A DNA stretch of 61,753 nucleotides from Acetatifactor muris (GCA_023664365.1 JAMPFR010000016.1:1-61753); one strand, 5' to 3'; shown: positions 26,928 through 34,133, counted from the stretch's first letter. The notes: generated by a model from the sequence alone, not told the origin. Numbers and translations: made by a program.

Positions 26928-27857
26928 ATGTTATACCTGCACTCCCTCTCCGAGGCGGAGGAAATTTTCAAGGCGCTGAGCACCCCCATGAGGCTACGCA
27001 TTTTAGAATTAATTTATGAAAACGACCAGCTGAGCATGAACGACCTGGCAAAGGCTCTGGGGCTGACCAACAGCGCCATCTCACTGCATGTCAGCAAGCT
27101 GGAGGACGCCGGACTGGTGGCTATCCATACCACTTCCGGGAAGAGAGGCGTCATGAAGATTGTGCGCCCCGTCTATTCCCGTCTGCTGGTGGACATGGCT
27201 CCCCAGGCAAAGCCCAGGCATTGCTATACCGATGATATATCCGTGGGGCATTTTATTTCCTGCGACGTGCATCCCACCTGCGGGTTGGCAACTCCTGCCA
27301 ATATTATCGGCGAGCTGGACAATCCCAAGGTTTTTTCCTATCCGGAACGCTTTGCTGCGGATATCGTGTGGATCGGATACGGCAGCCTGACCTACAGCCT
27401 GCCCAACCGCCTGAACCCGGGACAGTCCCTCCACGAACTTCAGATTTCCTTTGAGATTTCTTCGGAATGCCCCGAATTCAATCAGGACTATCCCAGCGAT
27501 ATTCACTTTTCCATCAACGACATTCCTCTGGGGACCTGGGTCAGCCCGGGGGATTACGGCGCCAGGCGGGGTATTATTTCCCCTTACTGGTGGCCTGAGC
27601 TGCTGAATCAGTACGGTCTGCTGAAATCGTTGATCATCAATGAAAACGGCACCTTTATTGACGGTACGTTGCGGATCTCCAAAACAACCATTCAGGATTT
27701 GCACATAGACCATAACAGCTCCATCAATTTTACCTTTTCCGTTCCCCAGGATACGCCCAACTGCGGGGGATTAACCCTGTTCGGGGAGAACTTCGGCGAT
27801 TACAGCCAGGCAATCCGGGTAAAGGCGTACTATGACAATTCCGGCGCTGCTCAATGA
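26928..27857 (+). CDS. ArsR-type winged-helix regulator with large C-terminal sensor domain
   Basis: A 309-aa protein. Residues 5-85 form an ArsR-like winged helix (FKALSTPMRLRILELI, recognition helix NSAISLHVSKLEDAGLV). Residues 95-305 form a beta-rich domain of about 200 residues (LHELQISFEISSECP, SINFTFSVPQDTPNCGGLTLFGE), unlike the metal-sensing members, which stop near residue 110. The metal-binding Cys motif of ArsR/SmtB is absent. Divergent placement upstream of the glycan operon makes it the likely local regulator, with the C-terminal domain as candidate sugar sensor; this is inference. Whether it activates or represses cannot be read. Confidence 0.85.
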   Translation: MLYLHSLSEAEEIFKALSTPMRLRILELIYENDQLSMNDLAKALGLTNSAISLHVSKLEDAGLVAIHTTSGKRGVMKIVRPVYSRLLVDMAPQAKPRHCYTDDISVGHFISCDVHPTCGLATPANIIGELDNPKVFSYPERFAADIVWIGYGSLTYSLPNRLNPGQSLHELQISFEISSECPEFNQDYPSDIHFSINDIPLGTWVSPGDYGARRGIISPYWWPELLNQYGLLKSLIINENGTFIDGTLRISKTTIQDLHIDHNSSINFTFSVPQDTPNCGGLTLFGENFGDYSQAIRVKAYYDNSGAAQ

Positions 27858-27944
27858 ATATTGAATATCCCGCTATTTATCAGGAACAGCCTGTGCGGAA
27901 AAACGCCGGACGGACGGCAGCGGCCTCTGTGCCCCTGTCGCTGC

Positions 27945-29270
27945 TCACTGTGCCGCCAGCCAGGTCTGGTACAGCTTCACATGATCGTTAATACAGGGCC
28001 AGTTGCCGCCGGCGCCTGCGGTAACGCAGATATATTCCTTCCCATGCACATCTGCCGCAAGGCTCGCCGCACAATTTCTTGACTGTACCACATAGCCTGT
28101 TTTGCCGCAGATTACCTCTCCGTGGGTATCCTTATCTTCAATCCTGCGCAGGAACCAGTTGGAAATCGACAGTCCCTTCGGATGCTGCTCCGTTGCGCCG
28201 GTAGTGTAGGTGTGCACCGACAGCACCGTCCTCAAGAAAGGATTATCCGCTGCGGTTTTCAAAATCACCGCAATGTCATACACCGTGCTGTAATGGTTCG
28301 CATCATACAGCCCCACGCAATTGGTAAAATGTGTGGAAGCCGACAGGCCCATCTCCTCCAGCTTCTGATTCATCAGCTCCACAAAGGCTTCGTGGGATCC
28401 CGCCACATAGCAGGCAAGCCCCAGCGCCGCGTCCGCGCCGGAAGGCAGGATCGTGCCGTAAAACAAATCACGCACCGTCACCTTCTCCCCCACTTCAAAT
28501 CCCACATTGCTGCATCCGTTCACAAAGCTGTAATCCGTAATGTCTATTGTAATTGCAAAGGTTTCATCCAGCACGGGATTGTCAGCCCAGTCCTCTCCGC
28601 CTATTCCCAGGGCGTCCGCCGCCGTCAGCACCGTCAGCACCTTCGTCATGGATGCGGGATTCATGGAAGCATTTGCATTCCTCTGTGCCAGTATAATACC
28701 GCTCTCCACGTCAATCACTATGCCGTACTCACTGCTGACGCTGTCTGCAAATCCTGTGGTGGCGGATGTGCTCACCGCCTCATAGACCTTCGGCTGCAGG
28801 GTTTCCGTGCCTTCGCCGCCTAAGGTTTGGGTCGACGACAGTTCTCCGCCCAGGCCGTCAGGGTTTTGGGCTGACGACAGTTCTCCGCCTTCGCTGCCAG
28901 AGTTTTGGGACGACGGTATTTCTCCGCTTTCGCCGTCAGGGTTTGAAGATGACGGCGTTCCTTCTTCCGCACCGTCCGGTTCCTCCGGCGGCATGGTTAT
29001 CACAACGTAACTGTTGTCTGTTTCCGGACCGCCGCCCACAGAAGCCATAAGCTGCTCGCCGCTGCCGTCCGGCTCTTCCCGGCGGCTCCCTTTTACCAGA
29101 ACGCCTGTGCCCGCCACAGCCACAATCAGCAACGCCAGCGCTGCCCCGGGAATCACCCTTTTCTGTATCAGCTCCGCTCTCCGCTTTTCCCGTTTCATCT
29201 CCTCAAGCCTTCGCCTGCGCCGCAGCCTCCGCTCTTCTTCCGATTCGTTCATTCTCTCGTCATTCATCAT
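27945..29270 (-). CDS. D-alanyl-D-alanine carboxypeptidase, peptidase S11 family
   Basis: A 441-aa penicillin-binding protein. An Arg/Glu-rich cytoplasmic N-terminus (about 1-40) precedes one membrane span (about 43-62). A low-complexity Ser/Gly/Pro linker with imperfect repeats (SSAQNPDGLGGEL, SSTQTLGGEGTE) follows. The catalytic domain has the SxxK motif SMTK in NPASMTKVLT and the KTG motif in ICGKTGYV. The second motif, usually SxN, reads PSGADA, so Ala replaces the Asn. It trims the terminal D-Ala of peptidoglycan stem peptides. Unlike classic PBP5 it is anchored N-terminally. It is convergent with the ArsR gene; I see no strong terminator in the 87-nt gap. Confidence 0.88.
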   Translation of the reverse strand: MMNDERMNESEEERRLRRRRRLEEMKREKRRAELIQKRVIPGAALALLIVAVAGTGVLVKGSRREEPDGSGEQLMASVGGGPETDNSYVVITMPPEEPDGAEEGTPSSSNPDGESGEIPSSQNSGSEGGELSSAQNPDGLGGELSSTQTLGGEGTETLQPKVYEAVSTSATTGFADSVSSEYGIVIDVESGIILAQRNANASMNPASMTKVLTVLTAADALGIGGEDWADNPVLDETFAITIDITDYSFVNGCSNVGFEVGEKVTVRDLFYGTILPSGADAALGLACYVAGSHEAFVELMNQKLEEMGLSASTHFTNCVGLYDANHYSTVYDIAVILKTAADNPFLRTVLSVHTYTTGATEQHPKGLSISNWFLRRIEDKDTHGEVICGKTGYVVQSRNCAASLAADVHGKEYICVTAGAGGNWPCINDHVKLYQTWLAAQ

Positions 29271-29351
29271 CCGGGCTTTACTTTCAATACCTTTCTGTTT
29301 ATTCTATTCCGCAGTCCTGCTCCGCAGAATATTTTTCCAGTTGTCAAAGGA

Positions 29352-29394
29352 GCATCGCTCCTTGGGCATCGCTCCTTGGGCATCGCTCCTTTTG
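29352..29394. repeat. Three tandem 14-bp repeats
   Basis: GCATCGCTCCTTGG is repeated three times with a 14-nt period, the last copy ending TTTT. Read on the minus strand each unit is AAGGAGCGATGCCC, which resembles a ribosome site fused to an ATG. It lies in the 145-nt gap between mtnA and the carboxypeptidase gene. Confidence 0.8.
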
Positions 29395-29415
29395 CAAATG
29401 GCGCGGGGTGAACGT

Positions 29416-30516
29416 CTACAGTTCACATATATGAGGTTTTGCGCCAACGATTGCTTTCAACCCAACGTTATAAGGCGCCCTGACAATGCCGAACTCCGTG
29501 ACGATTCCCGCTATCAGTTCATGGTTCGTCACATCAAAGGCCGGGTTAAACACCTTCACGCCTTCCGGCGCCATGGGCTCCTTATACCACATTTCCGTCA
29601 CTTCATGAACCGGGCGCTGCTCAATCTGAATCTCTTTTCCGGACGGAGTCGACAAATCAATGGTGGAAGTGGGAGCGCAGACGTACACAGGCACACCGTA
29701 ATACTTTGCAACTGCCGCCACCACCGATGTTCCGATTTTGTTGGCGGCGTCTCCGTTTGCCGCCACCCTGTCGCAGCCCACGAACACAGCGTTCACCAGC
29801 CCGGCGGACATGACGGACCCGCACATATTGTCACAGATTAGGGTCACATCCACGCCTGCCGCGGCAAGCTCAAAAGAGGTCAGCCTTGCACCCTGCAGAA
29901 GAGGGCGGGTTTCATCTGCAAACACCCGAAAATGATAGCCCCGCTCCTGTCCCAGATAGATGGGAGCCGTGGCTGTACCGTATCTGACTGTAGCAAGCTT
30001 TCCCGCGTTGCAGTGAGTCAGGATACCGTCTCCCGGCTTTACCAGTTTTAAACCGTTTTCTCCGATTCTGCGGCACACCTCTATATCCTCTTCCCGGATA
30101 CGCAAGGCCTCCCTGCGCAGGGCTTCCTTTACCTCAGCCACAGGCCTTGCCTCATCTCTTCCGACCTTCAGCGCCACAGCCTCCATACGGTTCAGCGCCC
30201 AGGAGAGATTCACCGCCGTGGGCCTGGCGGAATTCAGATACTCCTTGTACTCACGGAAGCTGACATAAAATTTTTCAAAATCCCGCTCCCCGATTCCCTC
30301 CGCCAGCACATAGATCCCTAAGGCCGCCGCCACGCCGATTGCCGGTGCGCCCCGTACCTTCAAAAGGTAAATGGCGTCCCACATTTCCCTTGGAGTTTTC
30401 AGTGCAATCAGTTCTATTCTGCCGGGCAGCAGCGTCTGGTCGATAATCACCACCGCATTCTGCGCCTCGTCCAACGCAACCGTGTCGTAGTCCGCAATAC
30501 TTTTTCCGCTCTGCAT
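29416..30516 (-). CDS. mtnA: S-methyl-5-thioribose-1-phosphate isomerase
   Basis: A 366-aa enzyme of the eIF2B-alpha-like family that converts methylthioribose-1-phosphate to methylthioribulose-1-phosphate in methionine salvage. The substrate-loop motif KVRGAPAIGVAAA is present. The catalytic Cys lies in ILTHCNAGKLATV and the catalytic Asp in VGCDRVAANGDAANKIGT. I chose the ATG at 30516: GGGAGA lies 9 nt upstream and the protein then has normal length; the frame is open upstream for 74 codons but that part is low-complexity and overlaps ybaK. No other methionine-salvage gene is nearby; some members act instead on 5-deoxyribose-1-phosphate. Confidence 0.93.
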   Translation of the reverse strand: MQSGKSIADYDTVALDEAQNAVVIIDQTLLPGRIELIALKTPREMWDAIYLLKVRGAPAIGVAAALGIYVLAEGIGERDFEKFYVSFREYKEYLNSARPTAVNLSWALNRMEAVALKVGRDEARPVAEVKEALRREALRIREEDIEVCRRIGENGLKLVKPGDGILTHCNAGKLATVRYGTATAPIYLGQERGYHFRVFADETRPLLQGARLTSFELAAAGVDVTLICDNMCGSVMSAGLVNAVFVGCDRVAANGDAANKIGTSVVAAVAKYYGVPVYVCAPTSTIDLSTPSGKEIQIEQRPVHEVTEMWYKEPMAPEGVKVFNPAFDVTNHELIAGIVTEFGIVRAPYNVGLKAIVGAKPHICEL

Positions 30517-30640
30517 TTCTTCGGTCTCCCGTCTGTTATGATTTCCCTCCGGCTTAGCCGGTGCATAGCCGATACACCATCTCGCCTGTTTCCCGTGCCG
30601 GGGGCTGTTCGGAAATTGCCCCGGGTAATGCGCAGAATCC

Positions 30641-31126
30641 TCACCGTCTGACAATATCGGCAAATTCTGCGCCTGCCGCCTTTGCCAAATCTCCGGGCGC
30701 AAGCTCCAGCTGGATGCCGATACGTCCGCCGCTGACAATCATTTTCTCCCGCTTCTCCGCGGAACTGTCAATGCGGGTCACATACTGTTTCTTCATGCCC
30801 ACGGCAGTGCAGCCTCCCCGGATGTATCCGGTGACTGCATTGATGTCTCTGACGTGGATCATCTCCACACTTTTCTCGCCCACGCTCTTTGCGGCGGCCT
30901 TCAGATCCAGCTCCGCCGCAATGGGAATGACAAAGACAAAATAGTTCCTGCTGTTTCCCACTGTCACCAGGGTCTTATAGACCTTATCGTAGGGCAGTCC
31001 AAGCATATCCGCTATCTGTATTGCGTCTGTGAATTCGTCGCACCGGTAGGTATACTGCGTAAAGGGAATGTTCATGGATTCCAGAATACGCATGGCATTT
31101 GTCTTGATTTCCTTTTGCTTTGACAT
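30641..31126 (-). CDS. ybaK: Cys-tRNA(Pro)/Cys-tRNA(Cys) deacylase, YbaK/EbsC family
   Basis: A 161-aa single-domain protein matching the YbaK editing family, which hydrolyses Cys mischarged on tRNA-Pro. The signature segments are present: KTNAMRILESMNIPF at the start, the central DKVYKTLVTVGN and the GYIRGGCTAVGMKKQ region. Length is typical. It is preceded by a TATAAT promoter at 31166-31195. The 124 nt after its stop hold no clear terminator, so mtnA may be cotranscribed. Confidence 0.92.
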   Translation of the reverse strand: MSKQKEIKTNAMRILESMNIPFTQYTYRCDEFTDAIQIADMLGLPYDKVYKTLVTVGNSRNYFVFVIPIAAELDLKAAAKSVGEKSVEMIHVRDINAVTGYIRGGCTAVGMKKQYVTRIDSSAEKREKMIVSGGRIGIQLELAPGDLAKAAGAEFADIVRR

Positions 31127-31165
31127 GCTCCAATCCTCAAAAATAAGATTACAGGTGATACTTTA

Positions 31166-31195
31166 ATTATAACACAGTTTTTCTCGCAATGCCAC
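31166..31195 (-). promoter_or_regulatory. Promoter of ybaK
   Basis: On the minus strand a perfect TATAAT (31171-31166) is preceded by GTGGCA (31195-31190) at 18 nt. The -35 match is 4 of 6. Confidence 0.5.
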
Positions 31196-31246
31196 ATAAA
31201 AATACATCCGTTTTCTAACCTGGGTTTACAGGTCCTTGCAGGGGAC

Positions 31247-31430
31247 GGCGGGGCTCCGCACAGCGGGACGCAGCAACGGGACGGCGGGCAGGGAAGCCTC
31301 CTCGGAGCACACGCCGCGCAGGACGTTCAGATGAGCCTCAGACGATGCAATGCGGGTTGCGTCCCCGCATCGCATGAGTCTCATCTTCGCTGCGCTCTAA
31401 GTGTGTTCCGAGGAGGCTTCCCTGCCCGCC
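31247..31430. repeat. Long palindromic element, copy A
   Basis: The outer arms of about 30 nt (31283-31312 and 31401-31430; GGCGGGCAGGGAAGCCTCC with GGAGGCTTCCCTGCCCGCC) pair with one G-T. They enclose an inner imperfect hairpin (GATGAGCCTCAGACGATGC with GCATCGCATGAGTCTCATC). A 5' extension (31247-31269) is shared with copy B, which lies in inverted orientation at 32015-32189. Compared with copy B, the element has a 13-nt duplication at 31270-31282. Open reading frames running through it look like artefacts of the palindrome. Confidence 0.85.
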
Positions 31431-31535
31431 TGATTGCAGCACATAGCCGATTTTTTGGGGGCAAGTGACGCAGTTCGGAGCAGATATCACGAAAAATTTT
31501 ATACAAGGTGCCAGATTCAACGGTTGAAAAAAGTG

Positions 31536-31564
31536 TTGACGGAAGTGCTGATAAGTGATAGTGT
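31536..31564 (+). promoter_or_regulatory. Promoter of a convergent antisense RNA
   Basis: TTGACG (31536-31541) and TAGTGT (31559-31564) with a 17-nt spacer, pointing at the 3' end of the 54-aa membrane-peptide gene. Confidence 0.5.
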
Positions 31565-31570
31565 ATTTTA

Positions 31571-31661
31571 TAAGAAAAGGTGTTACCGTGAAGCAACGGT
31601 TCGCCTCGTTAAGTGTAAATCAAAAAAGCAACCTAACTTTGGTCGGTGCGGTTGCTTTTTT
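31571..31661 (+). ncRNA. Candidate antisense RNA to the 54-aa peptide gene
   Basis: About 90 nt between the promoter at 31536-31564 and the terminator at 31621-31661. It carries a 5' hairpin-forming motif GGTGTTACC...GGTTCGCC. It overlaps the 3' end of the peptide mRNA, including the last codons. No ribosome site with a convincing reading frame is seen. The layout resembles 3'-overlapping type I antitoxins. Confidence 0.45.
31621..31661. terminator. Bidirectional terminator shared by peptide gene and antisense RNA
   Basis: AAAAAAGCAACC and GGTTGCTTTTTT form a 12-bp stem around 17 nt, with an A run on one side and a T run on the other, so it can end transcription from either strand. The peptide's last codons (from about Gln46) lie within the stem-loop. 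Confidence 0.8.
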
Positions 31662-31797
31662 GATGCTTGTTATTTCTTCCGGTCTGCCGGATACTGATAA
31701 TTGTGACGATGATGCTGATAACCGTCACTACAATACCGACAAGCTCCAGAATGATTCCGAACACCAAATAGTGCTTACCTTTCGCTCTATTTTCCAT
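31633..31797 (-). CDS. 54-aa membrane peptide, possible type I toxin
   Basis: Starts MENRAKGKHYLVFG, has a long hydrophobic helix (about residues 10-37, rich in Ile and Val) and a polar, basic C-terminus ending in QKSNRTDQS. AGGAGGG lies 9 nt upstream of the ATG and a TTGCAA/TAAAAT promoter (31892-31919) precedes it. The leader contains hairpin-forming words. A bidirectional terminator overlaps its last codons and an antisense promoter faces it. Small size, single span, basic tail and antisense layout fit a type I toxin. I do not recognise it as a member of the Fst, TxpA, BsrG or Ldr families. The gene is framed by two inverted palindromic elements. Confidence 0.6.
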   Translation of the reverse strand: MENRAKGKHYLVFGIILELVGIVVTVISIIVTIISIRQTGRNNKHQKSNRTDQS

Positions 31798-31891
31798 ATG
31801 TACGATCCCTCCTATCGGTACTGGAAGCTCTCAAAATGTACTCATTTTGGCAAAAGGCGAACCGCTACCCGTTTTGGTAACACCCATGTAT

Positions 31892-31919
31892 ATTTTATCA
31901 TACTTGCGGGATTTTGCAA
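31892..31919 (-). promoter_or_regulatory. Promoter of the 54-aa peptide gene
   Basis: On the minus strand TTGCAA (31919-31914) and TAAAAT (31897-31892) with a 16-nt spacer. The leader would be about 90 nt and contains GGTGTTACC...GGTTCGCC and a CAAAATG/CATTTTG inverted repeat just before the ribosome site. Confidence 0.5.
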
Positions 31920-32014
31920 GAAGTATCGGATAATTTACGGTGATTTTTGTGAAATTGCAGCGAACCTGCGGCAAGTGACGCCGCCCGAAACAAGCAAATA
32001 CCTACTCAAGAACA

Positions 32015-32189
32015 GGCGGGCAGGGAAAAGCCCCCTTGGAGAACACTTAGAGCGCAGCGAAGATGAGACTCATGCGATGCGGGGACGCAACCCGCATTGC
32101 ATCGTCTGAGGCTCATCTGAGCGTCTTGCGCGGCGTGTGCTCAAAGGGGGCTTTTCCCTGCCCGCCGTCCCGCTGTGCGGAGCCCCGCC
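32015..32189. repeat. Long palindromic element, copy B (inverted)
   Basis: Inverted copy of the element at 31247-31430. The arms (32015-32046 and 32135-32166) keep the ends GGCGGGCAGGGAA and TTCCCTGCCCGCC, but the middle of the stem is changed on both sides (AAAGCCCCCTT opposite AAGGGGGCTTT, against AAGCCTCCTCGG opposite CCGAGGAGGCTT in copy A). The inner hairpin is almost identical. The right flank GTCCCGCTGTGCGGAGCCCC is shared. Confidence 0.85.
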
Positions 32190-32207
32190 AAGACTCGCCT
32201 TCATACG

Positions 32208-32253
32208 AACAAAAAATAACACCCGGACAGATGACATCCCATCTGCCCGGGTG
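32208..32253 (-). terminator. Terminator of the butyrate operon
   Basis: On the minus strand CACCCGGGCAGAT pairs with ATCTGTCCGGGTG (one G-T pair) around an 8-nt loop, followed by TTATTTTTTG. It lies 24 nt after the etfA stop. Confidence 0.9.
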
Positions 32254-32276
32254 CATTAACCTGTTTAAAAATCCTA

Positions 32277-33332
32277 TCAGTTCTTAGCCGCCTTCTCCGC
32301 TTTCAGCGCCGCGGTAAGCTGGGGCACGATCTTATTCAGATCCCCCACAATACCGTAGTCCGCCACATCAAAGATAGGCGCGCTCTCGTCCTTGTTGATA
32401 GCCACGATCAGATCCGACTCCTCCATACCCGCAACGTGCTGAATCGCTCCGGAAATACCGATTGCAAAGTAGATTTGAGGGCGGACGGTCTTGCCGGTCT
32501 GTCCCACCTGCAGATCCTTGGGCTTCCAGCCGGAGTCCACCACCGCACGGGAACAGGATACGGTACCGCCCATAACCTCCGCAAGCTCCTCCAGTATCTT
32601 AAAGTTCTCCGGGCTTCCCACGCCGCGGCCGCCGGATACCAGAACCTTTGCATCCATAATGTCAACGGTATCGGAAACCGCCTTAACCACTTCCTTGATG
32701 GTTACATATCTGTTGTTGGGCGTAAATCCGGGATTATATTCCTCTACCACTGCCTTTGCGCCTGCCACAGGTGTAAGCTTCTGCATAACGCCGGGACGAA
32801 CCGTTGCCATCTGAGGACGGTTGTCAGGACACGCAATGGTTGCAATGGTGTTTCCGCCAAAGGCAGGACGGGTCATCAGCAGCTGATTGTGCTTCTGCTC
32901 CACACCGGGCTTGGGCTCCAGCGGGAAATCACCGATCTCCAGCACGGTGCAGTCTGCGGTCAGGCCGGTTGCCACCCTTGCGGAAACAGTGGGGCCAAGG
33001 TCTCTGCCGATGGCGGTAGCGCCCACCAGCATGATTTCCGGCTTGTATTTATTGATAGCGGAAGCCAGCGCATGGGCGTAAGGCTCCGTCCTGTAATCCT
33101 TCAACTCAGGATCATCTATCAGGATCACTTTATCCGCGCCGTATTCTGCCAGCTTGTCAGCCAGTCCCTTTACCTGATACCCGATTAAAACTGCCGTAAC
33201 TTCCGTCGAAAGCTTCTCAGCCAGCTCCTTGCCTTTTCCAAGCAGTTCATATGCAATCCCGCTGATTTCATTGTCCACCTGCTGGGCGAACACAAATACG
33301 CCCTTGTATTCTTCAATATTCTTGGTTACCAT
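32277..33332 (-). CDS. etfA: Electron transfer flavoprotein alpha subunit
   Basis: A 351-aa subunit. The N-terminal domain (about 1-190) has the ETF fold. The C-terminal FAD-binding domain (about 200-330) carries the family motif region SGGRGVGSPENF, QVGQTGKTVRPQIYFAIGISGAIQH and INKDESAPIFDVADYGIVGD. With EtfB and Bcd it forms the electron-bifurcating butyryl-CoA dehydrogenase complex, where crotonyl-CoA reduction by NADH is coupled to ferredoxin reduction. It is the last gene of the operon, 15 nt after etfB and before a strong terminator. Confidence 0.97.
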   Translation of the reverse strand: MVTKNIEEYKGVFVFAQQVDNEISGIAYELLGKGKELAEKLSTEVTAVLIGYQVKGLADKLAEYGADKVILIDDPELKDYRTEPYAHALASAINKYKPEIMLVGATAIGRDLGPTVSARVATGLTADCTVLEIGDFPLEPKPGVEQKHNQLLMTRPAFGGNTIATIACPDNRPQMATVRPGVMQKLTPVAGAKAVVEEYNPGFTPNNRYVTIKEVVKAVSDTVDIMDAKVLVSGGRGVGSPENFKILEELAEVMGGTVSCSRAVVDSGWKPKDLQVGQTGKTVRPQIYFAIGISGAIQHVAGMEESDLIVAINKDESAPIFDVADYGIVGDLNKIVPQLTAALKAEKAAKN

Positions 33333-33347
33333 GGTTTGCCTCCTATA

Positions 33348-34133
33348 TTAGATAATGTGCTTCTCTTTGAATTTACCCACAATATAGCTCACTGCGTCCT
33401 CAGGCGAATCGGGAACAACCTTCTCACCTGCGCCCTTACGAACCTTGTCGGATGCCTTTGCGATCTTGGTAGGAGAACCCTGCAGTCCCAGGTTTCCATC
33501 CTCCACATCCTTCAGATCGGCTCTGCCCCAGGTGGTAATCTCCGCCTTGCAGGCGTCGAAGATTCCGCCGGGCGTCATATACCGGGGAGCATTCAATTCG
33601 GAGAGTGCCGTAATCAGGCAGGGCATTTTGGTCTCCACCACATGATACCTGTCGTCATACTGCCTCTGAACGGTAACCTTGTCGCCGTCAACCTTGATGT
33701 CCTGTGCATAGGAAATAACGGGAATCCCAAGATGCTCGGCAATCTGAGGGCCTACCTGTGCGGTATCGCCGTCGATAGCCTGGCGGCCTGTGATAATCAA
33801 ATCATATTCCATATTTCTCAATGCGCCTGCAATGGTGGTGGAAGTGGCCCAGGTATCCGCACCGCCCAGCACCCTGTCCGTCACCAGGACGGCATTGTCG
33901 GCGCCCATAGCCATTGCCTCGAGAAGTATATCCTTTGCCTTGGGAAGTCCCATAGTCAGCACCGTAACCTCAGCGCCATAGGCATCCTTCAGTCTCAGGG
34001 CAGCCTCCAGGCCTGCCTTGTCATCAGGATTCATGATGGCAAGCATTGCGCCTCTGTCAAGCGTTCCGTCAGGATTAAATTTAACACCACCCTTTGTATC
34101 GGGCACCTGCTTAATACAAACAACAATTTTCAT
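33348..34133 (-). CDS. etfB: Electron transfer flavoprotein beta subunit
   Basis: A 261-aa subunit starting MKIVVCIKQVPDT, the standard EtfB opening. The segment GRQAIDGDTAQVGPQIAEHLGIP is the nucleotide-binding signature; in bifurcating clostridial ETFs this subunit holds the second FAD that accepts hydride from NADH. The 106-nt gap from bcd contains GC-rich inverted repeats, whereas etfA follows after 15 nt. Confidence 0.97.
   Translation of the reverse strand: MKIVVCIKQVPDTKGGVKFNPDGTLDRGAMLAIMNPDDKAGLEAALRLKDAYGAEVTVLTMGLPKAKDILLEAMAMGADNAVLVTDRVLGGADTWATSTTIAGALRNMEYDLIITGRQAIDGDTAQVGPQIAEHLGIPVISYAQDIKVDGDKVTVQRQYDDRYHVVETKMPCLITALSELNAPRYMTPGGIFDACKAEITTWGRADLKDVEDGNLGLQGSPTKIAKASDKVRKGAGEKVVPDSPEDAVSYIVGKFKEKHII

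Noticed and set aside
26928-27857. ArsR-like protein as a metal sensor
   Set aside because: It lacks the Cys metal-binding motif, is three times longer than metal sensors and lies beside sugar importers.
29352-29394. Tandem repeats considered as a CRISPR array
   Set aside because: The period is 14 nt with no spacers and no cas genes are in the window.
31555-32109. A 184-codon plus-strand frame running through the 54-aa peptide region into palindrome B
   Set aside because: Its end is encoded by the palindromic element and the same tail appears in a frame from copy A on the other strand; no ribosome site. Treated as an artefact of the repeat.
31247-32189. Inverted palindromes as ends of an insertion sequence
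   Set aside because: There is no transposase frame between or near them and the copies are internally palindromic, unlike IS ends. A non-autonomous element remains possible.
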